A stretch of 64,000 nt of DNA from Actinomyces qiguomingii (GTDB taxonomy: Bacteria > Actinomycetota > Actinomycetes > Actinomycetales > Actinomycetaceae). Below, piece by piece: positions 1 to 9,437 of the stretch. The notes beneath the pieces are model-generated. The model searched no databases. It had not been told where the DNA came from and worked only from the letters and a program-made list of their open reading frames with translations. Each line of letters begins with the position of its first letter. Within the stretch, counting starts at the first letter, position 1. A program made the translations under genes and the position numbers. Location of the stretch: assembly GCF_004102025.1 (NCBI RefSeq), contig NZ_CP025228.1, positions 1,116,001 to 1,180,000 on the forward strand, given 5' to 3'.

Positions 1-40
1 CGAAGCTTCCTCCGTCATGGGGCACGGCAGCCGCCATAAC

Positions 41-120
41 GACCGACCTCGGTGGTTACTTCGACCGACCTCGGTGGTTACTTCGACCGACCTCGGTGGT
101 TACTTCGACCGACCTCGGGG
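41..120. repeat. 22-bp tandem array A
   Basis: Three full units and a fourth truncated one of a 22-nt direct repeat, each with CCGACCTCGG followed by TGGTTACTTC. On the complementary strand the unit reads as the GAGNNCGGT core shared with the other arrays in this window. The units abut without spacers. The array lies upstream of the ABC transporter promoter; the gene on its other side is outside the window. Confidence 0.9.
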
Positions 121-131
121 AGGGGGCTTTG

Positions 132-160
132 TTGGTTCTCTCAGGAAGGCGGCATAGGCT
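132..160 (+). promoter_or_regulatory. Predicted promoter of the ABC transporter gene
   Basis: TTGGTT (-35) and TAGGCT (-10) are separated by 17 bp and lie about 30 bp before the ATG. The gene also has a ribosome binding site (GGAGAG), so this would be a normal leadered transcript. Confidence 0.5.
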
Positions 161-190
161 CTCTTACTCGACCCCCGCTCCGGAGAGCCC

Positions 191-3100
191 ATGCTTGAGC
201 TGCACGAGATAACCAAGTCCTACCGCACCGCATCCTTTGACCAGACTGCACTGGACGGAGTGTCCGTCTCCTTCCGGGACAACGAGTTCGTGGCCGTGCT
301 CGGCCAATCGGGTAGCGGCAAGACCACCATGCTCAACATCATCGGCGGTCTGGACCACTTCGACTCCGGCGACCTGGTGATCGACGGCATCTCTACCAAG
401 AACTACCGCAGTCGCGACTGGGACGCTTACCGCAACAACCGCATCGGCTTCGTTTTCCAGTCCTACAACCTGATTCCCCACCAGAGCGTGTTGGCCAACG
501 TCGAACTCGCCCTGACCCTGACCGGCGTCTCCCGCGGGGAGCGGCGCCGCCGCGCCCTGGACGCCCTGGAACAGGTGGGGCTGGCAGACCACGTCCACAA
601 GCGGCCCAGCCAGCTCTCCGGCGGCCAGATGCAGCGCGTAGCCATCGCCCGCGCCCTGATCAACGACCCCGAGATCCTGCTGGCCGACGAACCCACCGGC
701 GCCCTGGACTCGACCACATCCATTCAGGTGATGGACCTGCTGCGGGAGGTCGCCGCCGACCGGCTGGTCATCATGGTCACCCACAACCCTGAGCTCGCCC
801 ACGACTATGCCACCCGCATCGTCGAGCTCGCCGACGGGAGCATCACCTCCGACACGGCCCCTTACATCCCCACGGCCGACGACGCCCGCGAGGCACGGCC
901 GCCGCGTCGCACCCGCATGGGGCCATTGACTGCGCTGTCGCTGTCCTTCAGCAATCTGATGACTAAGAAGGGGCGCACACTCATGACCTCCTTCGCGGGG
1001 TCCATCGGCATTATCGGCATCGCCCTGATCCTGGCGCTGGCCAACGGCGTCAACGCCTACATCGCCCGTACCGAGGAAGAGACACTGTCCTCCTACCCGC
1101 TCCAGATCGAGCGGCTGGGCATGGACTACACCGCCTTGATCGCCCGGGCCACCGACACCACGACCCAAGAGGATCTTCCCGACGGCGTGGTCGGGGAGCG
1201 CGGCGACGTGCGTGACATGTTCGGCTCGGCCAACACCAATGATCTGGCGGCGCTCAAGGCCTACTTCGAAGCCGACGGCGGCGGCATTAATGCCCATGTA
1301 AATGCCATTGAGTACCTCTACAACGTCAGCCCCCAGCTGTACCTTCCGGTCACCAAGGCGTCCTCGACCATGCCCACACAGGTCAACCCCGACTCGGCCT
1401 TCTCATCCTTCGGCGCCATGACCGCCACCATGCAGATGACCGTGTTCCGGCAACTCGCCGCTGACAACGGTCTGTATGTCGACCAGTACGACGTCGCCGC
1501 CGGCCGCTGGCCCACTGCTTACAACGAGCTGGTGCTGGTGCTGCCGGAGGACGGCCGGATGAGTGATATGACTGCGTACGCGCTCGGCCTGCGCGAACAC
1601 AGTCAATTGGAGCAACTGGTGCAGACCTACATGGGTAACACGCCGGCGGCCGTAGCGATGCCCACGGCGGCAGCCACCGCCACGGCCAATGCGGCGGGCG
1701 CCGACCCCTCCGAGGATGCCACCACGGACTCCACCGCAGAGCGCACTTACGCCTACAACGATCTGATCGGACGCACCTTGAGCCTGGTGCCGTCCCACAA
1801 GCGCTACGTGCATGATGCCGACTACGGCGTGTGGACGGACAGGTCCGCCGACGCCGCCTACATGTCGCAGCTGGTGGCCGACGGCGAGACCATGAGCGTG
1901 GTGGGCGTGGTGCGCGCCAACGGATCCCAGGCAGCTCTCACGCCGGGCCTCTACTACACCCCGGCCCTGACCCGGTATCTGGTTGAACAGGCTGCTGATT
2001 CCGACATCGTCAAGGCGCAGTTGGCCGCGCCCGACGTGAATGTATTCACCGGGAAGACCTTCGCCGAGGAGGAAGACGCCGCTGAGGACACCGAATTCGA
2101 CCTCTCCAGCTTGTTCACCATCGACGAGTCCCAGTTGCGGGCCGCTTTCCAGATCGACCCTGACGCCCTGGACATCTCCGGCATGGACCTGTCTGGCATG
2201 GATCTGTCTGGCCTGGACACCACCCAGATGGACCTGTCCGGACTGGACCTGTCCGGACTGGCGGCCGTCCAACCCGAGATCGACCTGTCCGGACTGGACC
2301 TGTCCTCGCTGAGCCTGACCGACCTGGAGCAGCAGTTCCCCCAACTAGCGGACGTCGACTATGCGGCGCTGATAACCCGGGCGCTGGCCGACGGCGTGAT
2401 CAAGGAGGGGGCCGACACGCGGGTGGCGGCCATGATGACCGGCCTGATCGCGGACTTCACGGACTACTACGCCGAGCACGCCACCGGCGATGATCCGGCC
2501 GACCCCAGCGACGACCCCGAACTAGGCGTGCTCATCACCGACTATCTGGCACAGGAGGACGTCCAGCGCACCATCGCAGAAACACTCGGCTCAGAGGAAG
2601 TGATCGACTCGGCCAAGCTCACCGAGAATCTCACCACTGCCCTGGGCGCCGACCCCGCCGTAACCGAGATCTCCGAGGCGGTGCGCGACCGACTGGTGGC
2701 AGAGATCGGTTCCCAGGTGGCCGGGGCGGTCGCAGGCTCCATCAGCGAAGCTCTGTCCAGCGCGGTGCAGCAGACCATGGCGGCCGCTATGGCACAGATG
2801 ATGACTGCCATCCAGACGCAGATCGCCGCCCAGATCCAGACCGCCACTAGCCAGCTGGCCACCGGCCTGGCCGATGCCGTGAGTGTGGATCCCGACGCCT
2901 TCGCCCAGGCCTTTGAACTGGACATGACCCCGGAGGAGCTCAGCCAACTGCTCGCCACGCTGGTGTCCACCGAGACGGCCACCTACGAGTCCAACCTGAG
3001 TGGGCTGGGTTGGGCGGACCTGGACAACCCCAGCGAGATCCACATTTATCCCAAGGACTTCGCGGCCAAGGACGAGGTCAAGCAGATCCTTGAGGACTAC

Positions 3101-3601
3101 AACGCCGAGCAGATGGCGGTCGGCGCCGATGACAAGGTCATCACTTACACCGATGTAGTCGGCGTGCTGATGAGTTCGGTGACCCGGATCGTCAACATCA
3201 TCTCCTGGCTGCTGATCGCCTTCGTGGCCATCTCCCTGGTGGTCTCCAGCATTATGATCGCCATCATCACCTACATTTCCGTGCTTGAACGCCGCAAGGA
3301 GATCGGCATCCTGCGCGCCGTCGGCGCCTCCAAGGCGGATGTCCGGCACGTGTTCAACGCCGAGACCATCATTGAGGGGCTGCTCGCCGGGCTCATGGGT
3401 GTGGGTATAACCTTGCTGGTGAGTCTGCCCGTGAATGCCTTTATCCACGGTCGCTTCGGCGTGGAATCGATCGCTCAGTTGCCGGTGAGTGCCGGCGTGA
3501 TCCTGATACTCATCTCGGTGGGGCTGACCGTGCTGGCCGGCCTGATCCCATCTGGCAAGGCCGCTCGGGAGGACCCGGTGGAGGCGCTGCGCTCGGAGTG
3601 A
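191..3601 (+). CDS. ABC transporter, fused ATPase-permease (MacB/FtsX type)
   Basis: A single 1136-aa chain joins an ATPase to a permease. The N-terminal ATPase has Walker A GQSGSGKT (about residues 38-45), the Q-loop FVFQSYN, signature LSGGQ (143-147) and Walker B ILLADEP (163-169). A membrane helix follows at about 268-288. Next comes an extracytoplasmic region of some 700 residues, then the C-terminal FtsX-like permease block with three helices and the [14 protein letters not shown] motif. MacB-type proteins export lipoproteins, peptides or drugs, or transmit force across the membrane, rather than carry small solutes. The extracytoplasmic part is much longer than usual and holds pentapeptide-period [10 protein letters not shown] repeats (about 661-711), then an Ala/Gln-rich stretch likely to be helical. 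ATG is preceded by GGAGAG. The substrate is unknown. Confidence 0.9.
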   Translation: MLELHEITKSYRTASFDQTALDGVSVSFRDNEFVAVLGQSGSGKTTMLNIIGGLDHFDSGDLVIDGISTKNYRSRDWDAYRNNRIGFVFQSYNLIPHQSVLANVELALTLTGVSRGERRRRALDALEQVGLADHVHKRPSQLSGGQMQRVAIARALINDPEILLADEPTGALDSTTSIQVMDLLREVAADRLVIMVTHNPELAHDYATRIVELADGSITSDTAPYIPTADDAREARPPRRTRMGPLTALSLSFSNLMTKKGRTLMTSFAGSIGIIGIALILALANGVNAYIARTEEETLSSYPLQIERLGMDYTALIARATDTTTQEDLPDGVVGERGDVRDMFGSANTNDLAALKAYFEADGGGINAHVNAIEYLYNVSPQLYLPVTKASSTMPTQVNPDSAFSSFGAMTATMQMTVFRQLAADNGLYVDQYDVAAGRWPTAYNELVLVLPEDGRMSDMTAYALGLREHSQLEQLVQTYMGNTPAAVAMPTAAATATANAAGADPSEDATTDSTAERTYAYNDLIGRTLSLVPSHKRYVHDADYGVWTDRSADAAYMSQLVADGETMSVVGVVRANGSQAALTPGLYYTPALTRYLVEQAADSDIVKAQLAAPDVNVFTGKTFAEEEDAAEDTEFDLSSLFTIDESQLRAAFQIDPDALDISGMDLSGMDLSGLDTTQMDLSGLDLSGLAAVQPEIDLSGLDLSSLSLTDLEQQFPQLADVDYAALITRALADGVIKEGADTRVAAMMTGLIADFTDYYAEHATGDDPADPSDDPELGVLITDYLAQEDVQRTIAETLGSEEVIDSAKLTENLTTALGADPAVTEISEAVRDRLVAEIGSQVAGAVAGSISEALSSAVQQTMAAAMAQMMTAIQTQIAAQIQTATSQLATGLADAVSVDPDAFAQAFELDMTPEELSQLLATLVSTETATYESNLSGLGWADLDNPSEIHIYPKDFAAKDEVKQILEDYNAEQMAVGADDKVITYTDVVGVLMSSVTRIVNIISWLLIAFVAISLVVSSIMIAIITYISVLERRKEIGILRAVGASKADVRHVFNAETIIEGLLAGLMGVGITLLVSLPVNAFIHGRFGVESIAQLPVSAGVILILISVGLTVLAGLIPSGKAAREDPVEALRSE

Positions 3602-3635
3602 ATCCGACCTGGTAGTTGCCTGTGCACCCCTCCGG

Positions 3636-3647
3636 TAGGCTGCTCCT
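3636..3647 (+). promoter_or_regulatory. Leaderless-type -10 element
   Basis: TAGGCT followed by 6 nt and then the GTG of the amylase gene. No Shine-Dalgarno sequence is present, so the transcript probably begins at the start codon. Confidence 0.5.
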
Positions 3648-5165
3648 GTGAGTGACAGCACGACCTTCGGTTCCCGCGGGAGCGAAAACCCGATCCTGCT
3701 TCAGGGATTCGCCTGGGATATGGCCGCCGACTCCAGCCACTGGCGCTTCCTCGCGGACAATGCCGCCCTCATCGCGGACTCCGGCGTCACGACTATTTGG
3801 CTGCCGCCCGCCTACAAGGGCCAGGCCGGCGTCAACGACGTCGGCTACGGCGTCTATGACACCTACGACCTGGGTGAGTTCGACCAGAAGGGCACCGTGC
3901 CCACCAAGTACGGCACTAAGGACGAGTATGTCGCCGCCGTCGCCGCGCTGCGCGCAGCCGGCATCGAGGTACTGGCCGACATAGTCCTGAATCACCGCAT
4001 GGGTGCCGACGGCGCCGAGCAGGTGCGTGCCATCGAGGTCGACGGCGCCGACCGCCGCAAGCCCATCGCGGACCCGGCCACCATAACCGCCTGGACGAGC
4101 TTCACCTTCCCCGGCCGCCACGGCACCTACTCCGACTTCACCTGGGATCACACCTGCTTCCTGGGCACGGACTGGGACGAGCAGGCCCGCCGTAACGGTG
4201 TGTGGCTGTTCGAGGGCAAGGAGTGGAATGAGGATGTCACCGATGAGCGCGGCAACTTCGATTACCTCATGGGCGCGGATGTAGACCTGAACAATCCGCG
4301 GGTGTCGGACGAACTGATCCGCTGGGGCCGCTGGTATCTGGAGACCACGGGCGTGGACGGTGTGCGGCTGGATGCCCTAAAGCACATGAGCCGTGAGTTC
4401 TACCGTCGCTGGCTGCCCGCCCTGCGTGAGGCCACGGGCCGGGATGTTCCCGCCGTCGGGGAGTTCTGGTCTCGAGACGCCGCCGAGCTTTGCGCCTACC
4501 TGGGGGAGGAGCCGATCATGAGCATGTTCGACACCCCCCTGCACTACCGTCTCTACCACGCCTCCTTCAAGGATCATTTCGACCTGTCGAAGATCTTCGA
4601 GCACACTTTGGTGGAGGCCGATCCTGACCACGCCGTGACCTTCGTGGAGAACCACGACACCCAGCCGGGCCAGTCCTTGCAGTCATTCGTAGAACCCGGC
4701 TTCAAACCTGCTGCCTACGCCCTGGTTCTGCTGCGCGAGGCCGGCACTCCGTGCGTCTTCTGGGGCGATCTGTTCGGCACCCCGGAAACCGGGGACATGT
4801 CGGCCTGTATCGAGTTGCCCCTGCTGATGCGGCTGCGCCGCAGCCTCGCCTACGGCCCGCAACATGATGCCTTCAACGCCGCCGACCTGGTCGGCTTCAC
4901 CCGCGAGGGTGAGGACTCCCACCCGGGTTCAGGCCTCGCAGTCGTGCTGTCCACCGGGGTGTCCGCCACCAAGCGCCTGTATGTGGGTGCCCGGCATGCG
5001 GGGGAGCGGTGGATCTGCGCCATCGGCGGGCATGGCGCCATCACCATAGGCGGTGACGGCAGTGCCGAGTTCCCCGTAAGCGAGACCGGCCTGTCCGTCT
5101 ATGTGCCCGCCTCCGCCCGCCCCGTCATTGACCGGGGCATGACCCGGCTGGTCCGCGTACGCTGA
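3648..5165 (+). CDS. Alpha-amylase family protein (GH13), cytoplasmic
   Basis: A 505-aa glycoside hydrolase of family 13 without a signal peptide, so probably acting on internal glycogen or imported maltodextrins. The (beta/alpha)8 motifs are all visible: DIVLNHRMG (region I), GVRLDALKH with the nucleophile Asp near residue 241, AVGEFWS with the acid/base Glu near 271, and VENHDTQP with the third carboxylate near 336. The opening LLQGFAWD and the overall length resemble the cytoplasmic bacterial alpha-amylases (subfamily 5). The GTG start is supported by the -10 hexamer 6 nt upstream. A DJ-1 family gene follows 23 bp downstream on the same strand. Exact chain-length specificity cannot be read from sequence. 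Confidence 0.9.
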   Translation: MSDSTTFGSRGSENPILLQGFAWDMAADSSHWRFLADNAALIADSGVTTIWLPPAYKGQAGVNDVGYGVYDTYDLGEFDQKGTVPTKYGTKDEYVAAVAALRAAGIEVLADIVLNHRMGADGAEQVRAIEVDGADRRKPIADPATITAWTSFTFPGRHGTYSDFTWDHTCFLGTDWDEQARRNGVWLFEGKEWNEDVTDERGNFDYLMGADVDLNNPRVSDELIRWGRWYLETTGVDGVRLDALKHMSREFYRRWLPALREATGRDVPAVGEFWSRDAAELCAYLGEEPIMSMFDTPLHYRLYHASFKDHFDLSKIFEHTLVEADPDHAVTFVENHDTQPGQSLQSFVEPGFKPAAYALVLLREAGTPCVFWGDLFGTPETGDMSACIELPLLMRLRRSLAYGPQHDAFNAADLVGFTREGEDSHPGSGLAVVLSTGVSATKRLYVGARHAGERWICAIGGHGAITIGGDGSAEFPVSETGLSVYVPASARPVIDRGMTRLVRVR

Positions 5166-5188
5166 GGGAACACAATCGAGGAGGAACC

Positions 5189-5773
5189 ATGCCCACTCCG
5201 GACAATCCGACCACCGACAAGAAGATCGCCGTCCTCATCGCCGAGGGATTGGAGGAGGTGGAGGCGCTGGCGGTTGTCGACGTCGTGTTCCGTGCCGGCA
5301 TTCGCGCCGAGCTAATCGCTGTTGGCGACTCGCTGACCGTCACCTCCTCCCACAAGGTGGTGCTCACCTGTGAGGCGCTGCTGAGCGAGGTGGATCTGGA
5401 CGACTACGACATGGTGTTCCTGCCCGGCGGAATCCCCGGCACGCCCAACCTCAAGGCAGTTCCCGCCGTCACCGACGAGGTCACCGCGCGTGTGCAGGCT
5501 GGGCGCCCTGTTGCCGCCATCTGCGCCGCACCTTCAATCTTGGCCGAGCTGGGACTGCTGCAGGGGCGTGATGCCACCTCCAACCCCAACTTCATGGGGG
5601 TATTGGCAGAGCACGGGGCCCGCACCAGTCAGGCAGCTGTCGTCGTCGACGACCAGTTGCTGACCAGCCGGGGCATGGGCACCGCAATCGAACTCGGCCT
5701 GGAGATCGTGCGCCACTACCTGGGCGATGATGCCGTCGACGCCGTCAAGCGCGGCATCGTCTACCAGCACTGA
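5189..5773 (+). CDS. DJ-1/PfpI family protein
   Basis: A 194-aa DJ-1 superfamily protein closest in pattern to the YajL/DJ-1 branch. The nucleophile elbow VAAICAAP places the reactive cysteine at about residue 112, and the conserved glutamate lies in the LEEVEA stretch near residues 21-25. Family members are credited with glyoxalase, deglycase or chaperone-like roles in oxidative and carbonyl stress; which applies here is not decidable. A strong ribosome binding site (GAGGAGGAACC) fixes the ATG. It follows the amylase closely and may be co-transcribed with it. The C-terminal ELGLEIVRHYLG segment is typical of the family. Confidence 0.88.
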   Translation: MPTPDNPTTDKKIAVLIAEGLEEVEALAVVDVVFRAGIRAELIAVGDSLTVTSSHKVVLTCEALLSEVDLDDYDMVFLPGGIPGTPNLKAVPAVTDEVTARVQAGRPVAAICAAPSILAELGLLQGRDATSNPNFMGVLAEHGARTSQAAVVVDDQLLTSRGMGTAIELGLEIVRHYLGDDAVDAVKRGIVYQH

Positions 5774-5786
5774 CAGCCGACGACGA

Positions 5787-5816
5787 CGCCCGGACCGTGC
5801 TCGGGTGGCCCGGGCG
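5787..5816. terminator. Possible bidirectional terminator hairpin
   Basis: CGCCCGG pairs with CCGGGCG around a 16-nt loop, between the convergent DJ-1 and cysE genes. There is no T-tract, so this is only suggestive. Confidence 0.35.
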
Positions 5817-5935
5817 TGAGCGCCGCGAGCTGCATACCTGCGTCCGGCAGCACCGGCACGGCCAACTGCGGCGGCTCGGATGCAGGCCAGCACGATCCGC
5901 TGTCGCCAGACCTGGGCAGGTCTAGTCAGATGTCG

Positions 5936-6511
5936 TCAGATGTAGATGGTCGGGTCGAGCATGAGCTCGGGGTCGGTACGCGGGTCGCGGGCACGGGCCG
6001 GTACGCCCACGCCCACATGATCCGCGGGCAGGTTCTTCACCAGGACGGCGTTGGCGCCGATCTTGGCGCCGTCCTCAACGGTTACCGGCCCCAGCACCTT
6101 GGCGCCGGCCCCGATCTGCACATTATTGCCGATGGTGGGGTGCCGCTTGCCGGGATTCATGGAGACTCCACCCAGCGTGACGCCGTGGAACATGAGCACG
6201 TCATTACCCACCTCGGCGGTCTCCCCGATCACCACCCCCATGCCGTGGTCGATGAAGAAGCGCTCACCGATCTTCGCGGCCGGGTGGATCTCAATGCCCG
6301 TGGCTGCACGGGCCGCCTGCGACAGGGCACGCGCAGCGAAATGGTGGCCGCGGCCCCACAGGGCGTGGGCCGCTCGGTGCGCCCACAGTGCGTGGACCCC
6401 GGGGTACAGGAGGGCCACCTCAAGGATCGAGCGGGCCGCCGGGTCCCGCCGTCGGGCGGTCGCCAGATCCTCCTTGGCGAGTTCGATGAACGACCGGCTT
6501 GACTTGTGCAT
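5936..6511 (-). CDS. cysE: Serine O-acetyltransferase
   Basis: A 191-aa enzyme that acetylates L-serine with acetyl-CoA to O-acetylserine, the substrate of the adjacent cysK product. The left-handed parallel beta-helix hexapeptide repeats are clear: [46 protein letters not shown]. The catalytic His/Asp region (FFIDHGMG) and the [12 protein letters not shown] loop are present. This is the short CysE form common in Actinobacteria and Firmicutes. The start was set at the ATG preceded by AGGAG 5 nt away; a longer in-frame extension lacks support. It lies 270 bp downstream of cysK on the same strand, so the two probably share the attenuator-controlled transcript. Confidence 0.95.
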   Translation of the reverse strand: MHKSSRSFIELAKEDLATARRRDPAARSILEVALLYPGVHALWAHRAAHALWGRGHHFAARALSQAARAATGIEIHPAAKIGERFFIDHGMGVVIGETAEVGNDVLMFHGVTLGGVSMNPGKRHPTIGNNVQIGAGAKVLGPVTVEDGAKIGANAVLVKNLPADHVGVGVPARARDPRTDPELMLDPTIYI

Positions 6512-6781
6512 GGTGCTCCTATGACAAAAGCCTGATGGTGGGGTGGACAACAGACGCAGATATCGGGGGTGGAGCACGCCGGCAGCGCCGCGAAGGGCCT
6601 GTGACCTGCGATGATCCGTTCTGGCAACGTCGGTGTTCGCATCCCTGTTCCAGGTCTGGTGCCACCGACGCCCGACTGTGTCCGAATCCACTGTGGGATA
6701 TGAGCGAGGGAGGGGCGGTGGGTGACCGCGCCGTCTGCGGCCGCCCACCGCCTACCGGTTCAGTACTCAGTCCTTAGGTGC

Positions 6782-7711
6782 TCAGTTCAGGTAGTCCGCG
6801 TACAACGGCGTCGACAGGTAGCGCTCACCGGTGTCCGGCAGGACAGTGACGATGGTCTTGCCCGCGAACTCCGGGCGTTGCGCGAGCTGTGAGGCGGCGG
6901 CCAGAGCAGCGCCGGAGGAGACTCCCACCAGGAGGCCCTCCTCGGCGGCGGCGCGGCGGGCGTAGGTAAGAGCAGTGTCGGAGTCGATGTGCAGCAGCTC
7001 GTCCCAGATGGACTGGTCCAGCACCTCGGGGACCACGTTGGGGCCGATACCCTGGATCTTGTGCGGTGCGGCCTTGCCCTCGCTGAGCAGAGGGGACTCG
7101 GTGGGCTCCACGCCGAAGATCTTCACGGCGGGGAGCTGCTCGCGCAGAATCTGTCCAACGCCGGTCAGGGTGCCGCCGGTGCCGATGCCGGCGACGAATA
7201 CGTCGAGCTGGGAGTCGGTGGCCTCCAGGATCTCCCGGGCAGTGGTCTCGCGGTGGATCTGGGGGTTGGCTGGGTTGGTGAACTGGGAAGCGAGTATGGA
7301 GTTCGGCGTGACGGCCTGAATCTCCTCGGCGCGCTTGACCGCGCCGGCGACCCCACCCTCGGTGGTGAGCACCAGTTCGGCGCCAAAGGCGCGCATGATG
7401 GCGCGGCGCTCCTTGGACATGGTTTCCGGCATGGTGATGATCACCCGGTAGCCGAGCGCGGCGCCGACCATGGCCAGGCCGACGCCGGTGTTGCCGGAGG
7501 TGGCCTCAATGATGGTGCCTCCGGGTTTTAGATCGCCGGAGGCTTCGGCCGCGCGGACGATGGACAGGGAGATGCGGTCCTTGACGCTGCCGGCAGGCTC
7601 GAAGGCCTCGACCTTGGCCAGAACAGTTGCGGGTGCGCCGTCGGTGACCCTGTTGATGCGGACCAGTGGAGTGGAGCCGACGAGTTCGGTGATGTTGGCT
7701 GCGTACGCCAT
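6782..7711 (-). CDS. cysK: Cysteine synthase A (O-acetylserine sulfhydrylase)
   Basis: A 309-aa PLP enzyme that forms L-cysteine from O-acetylserine and sulfide. The Schiff-base lysine is in PAGSVKDR (K44), the substrate-binding loop is TSGNTG (71-76), and the phosphate-binding loop is GTGGT (about 177-181). Length and motifs fit CysK rather than CysM or cystathionine beta-synthase, as there is no C-terminal CBS domain. The ATG has AAGGA upstream. A 250-nt leader encoding a short cysteine-rich peptide precedes it, which suggests control by cysteine supply. cysE follows downstream. Confidence 0.96.
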   Translation of the reverse strand: MAYAANITELVGSTPLVRINRVTDGAPATVLAKVEAFEPAGSVKDRISLSIVRAAEASGDLKPGGTIIEATSGNTGVGLAMVGAALGYRVIITMPETMSKERRAIMRAFGAELVLTTEGGVAGAVKRAEEIQAVTPNSILASQFTNPANPQIHRETTAREILEATDSQLDVFVAGIGTGGTLTGVGQILREQLPAVKIFGVEPTESPLLSEGKAAPHKIQGIGPNVVPEVLDQSIWDELLHIDSDTALTYARRAAAEEGLLVGVSSGAALAAASQLAQRPEFAGKTIVTVLPDTGERYLSTPLYADYLN

Positions 7712-7830
7712 TGCGGAATCCTTAAGTCTTGTGAAGGCGGAGTACAGTCGCGCCGATCCGGCGCTTACGAGGTCTGTACGCCCGCGGCCTGGAGATCGTT
7801 TGAGTAGTTCTTGGGGATCGAATCGGGGGA

Positions 7831-7902
7831 GGGGCGTTAAGGATGCCCCGAGCGCCAGGCATGCACGCAGCTATGCGTGCACAGTTTCATGGCCAGGCGC
7901 TC
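7831..7902 (-). promoter_or_regulatory. Putative cysteine-responsive attenuator hairpins before cysK
   Basis: In the cysK leader RNA the 7-nt GAGCGCC directly after the leader-peptide stop pairs with GGCGCTC further down, and GGC/GCC extends the stem beyond one mismatch. A perfect 8-bp hairpin (TGCACGCA/TGCGTGCA) lies inside it. A third stem, GGGGC/GCCCC, follows immediately. A ribosome stalled on the cysteine codons would cover the first arm. The structures are seen by inspection; the mechanism is inferred. Confidence 0.5.
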
Positions 7903-7958
7903 TATCGACACCGGCAGCAGCAGGAGAACATCACGCGCATGACGCCGTTGACCGTCAT
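7902..7958 (-). CDS. Cysteine-rich leader peptide (18 aa) of the cysK-cysE operon
   Basis: A short reading frame with a strong ribosome binding site (GAGGAGGA, 4 nt before ATG) encodes MTVNGVMRVMFSCCCRCR. Four of the last six residues are cysteine, including three in a row. It lies about 190 nt upstream of cysK on the same strand. Cysteine-rich leader peptides that sense cysteine through ribosome stalling are known from other actinobacteria. Its position before a cysteine synthase gene and the hairpins that begin at its stop codon make the same role likely here. Confidence 0.75.
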   Translation of the reverse strand: MTVNGVMRVMFSCCCRCR

Positions 7959-8102
7959 GGGGTCCTCCTCGGTTGCGGTGCTGCTGAAGCTTGCGGGGAA
8001 TCGCCGACGCTTGTGGCGGCGTCCTCCGCTGAGACGACATTAGCGTGTGCGGCGGCACCGCTGTCAAATGTTCCGTATGGTGAGTTGCACTGCATGAATG
8101 CG

Positions 8103-8828
8103 TCACAGGCTGCGGGTGAGGGCGGTTTCGACGATGCGGCTGCCGGCCGGTTCGGCGACGGCGGTGCCCCCGGTTAGCGCCGCCAGCTGTTCGGCCAGCG
8201 CGCCGGAGTCGGATGCGCAGGTAGATACCGTGAGGACGGCATGAGTGGCCTCCCATGTGGTCTGCTCCATCCTGATTCCCTCCGGGCCAGCGTTTGCGCG
8301 CAGCTGAGCCTCCAGACGCCCGGCGTCGGCCACGGGCACGCGCACACGCCACAGTCGACGGGTGTCCAGACGAACCCGGGAGGCGGCGTCCAGTGCCCGC
8401 GTGGCGGCCTGTGAATAGGCTCGGGTCAGGCCACCCGTGCCCAGCAGGGTCCCCCCGAAGTAGCGGGTGACTACAACGGTGGTGTTGGTCAGACCGGTGC
8501 CGCGCAGGACGTCAAGCATGGGTGCTCCTGCGGTGCCGGAGGGTTCGCCGTCGTCACTGGAACGCTCAATCGGCTGCGCCCCTGGCACTAGGACGATAAA
8601 GGCGCTGCAATGATGGCGTGCGTCCGGGTAGCGGGCGCGCACGGAGGCGATGAAGGCGCGAGCGGAAGCCTCGTCGTCGGTGCGGGCGGCGCGCCCGAGG
8701 AAATGCGAGCGCTTGACCTCCAGGTCGGTTTCCGGGTGCTCGCCGCGGGCCAGGGTGATGATGGCTTCAGGGGCTGCGTTGGCGGAAGGACGTGGCGAGG
8801 CGGTCATGGCTTCATGTATAGCCTTCAT
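8103..8828 (-). CDS. YigZ/IMPACT (UPF0029) family protein
   Basis: A 241-aa protein with the family hallmarks: KRSHFLG near the N terminus, HHCSAF, SSDDGEPSGTAGAPML, and VTRYFGGTLLGTGGLTRAY. A C-terminal DUF1949-like ferredoxin fold begins at about residue 160. Related proteins bind nucleotide or nucleic acid and the eukaryotic member IMPACT regulates Gcn2; the bacterial role is not settled. The start is uncertain. The first ATG has no visible ribosome binding site, and an in-frame ATG seven codons in (position 8807) is an equal candidate. It is divergent from rpmF and tail-to-head with the cysK leader. Confidence 0.85.
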   Translation of the reverse strand: MKAIHEAMTASPRPSANAAPEAIITLARGEHPETDLEVKRSHFLGRAARTDDEASARAFIASVRARYPDARHHCSAFIVLVPGAQPIERSSDDGEPSGTAGAPMLDVLRGTGLTNTTVVVTRYFGGTLLGTGGLTRAYSQAATRALDAASRVRLDTRRLWRVRVPVADAGRLEAQLRANAGPEGIRMEQTTWEATHAVLTVSTCASDSGALAEQLAALTGGTAVAEPAGSRIVETALTRSL

Positions 8829-9007
8829 CCGTGGTCGTGGCGGTGGTGCGGCGCGATCGCCGGGGTGTACGGGACTGATCTCACACGCTCTGTGGTGCGT
8901 GCGGGCTGGAACGGGACCCGGATGAACCGCTAGGGTGACCCCTGGTCAACTGTCCTTCAGGCCGCCCGTGACCGGGTGGTACCAATTCGTTTGAGAGGAG
9001 CGGGCTC

Positions 9008-9172
9008 ATGGCAGTGCCGAAGCGGAAGATGTCCCGCAGTAACACCCGGAATCGTCGTTCGCAGTGGAAGGCCAAGATGCCTGCGCTGCAGACGATTACC
9101 GTTGCCGGCCGCAAGATCACGGTTCCGGCGAGGTTGTCGAAGGCCTACCGGACCGGCCTCCTTGAGGGCTGA
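9008..9172 (+). CDS. rpmF: 50S ribosomal protein L32
   Basis: A 54-aa basic protein beginning [20 protein letters not shown], the conserved N terminus of L32. A ribosome binding site (GAGGAG) lies 7 nt before the ATG. It has none of the four cysteines of the zinc-binding form, so it is the zinc-independent type. In many actinobacteria rpmF sits between yceD and rnc; here those two genes overlap directly and L32 is encoded about 50 kb away, just before two tRNA genes. Confidence 0.93.
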   Translation: MAVPKRKMSRSNTRNRRSQWKAKMPALQTITVAGRKITVPARLSKAYRTGLLEG

Positions 9173-9240
9173 TGACCGCTGACGTCTTGGTTCCACCCAA
9201 GACGCAGTGGCAACAGCGGCGGACCCTGAGTCCGACCAAT

Positions 9241-9311
9241 GCGGGTGTAGCTCAATGGTAGAGCCTCTGCCTTCCAAGCAGATGGCGCGGGTTCGATTCC
9301 CGTCACCCGCT
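9241..9311 (+). tRNA. tRNA-Gly (TCC)
   Basis: A complete cloverleaf: acceptor arms GCGGGTG/CACCCGC, D-loop TAGCTCAATGGTAGAG, anticodon loop CTTCCAA with TCC, and T-loop GGTTCGATTCC. No CCA is encoded; the discriminator base is T. Confidence 0.95.
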
Positions 9312-9363
9312 CGGTGAACGCGTGGCCGCCCCGGCTTTCCGGTGGCGGTCGCGGTTGTTTACG

Positions 9364-9437
9364 CGGGGTGTGGCGCAGCTTGGTAGCGCGCCTGCTTTGG
9401 GTGCAGGAGATCGTGGGTTCAAATCCCGCCACCCCGA
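9364..9437 (+). tRNA. tRNA-Pro (TGG)
   Basis: Acceptor arms CGGGGTG/CACCCCG with discriminator A, D-loop GGCGCAGCTTGGTAGCGC, anticodon loop TTTGGGT with TGG, T-loop GGTTCAAATCC. It follows tRNA-Gly by 52 bp and is likely co-transcribed. Confidence 0.95.

Noticed and set aside
164..1297. Long minus-strand open frame antisense to the ABC transporter
   Set aside because: Low-complexity Gly/Val/His-rich translation without motifs; it is the mirror frame of a clear GC-rich gene.
7712..7830. SAM riboswitch or T-box before cysK
   Set aside because: I could not find the conserved cores of either; the leader-peptide hairpins explain the region better.
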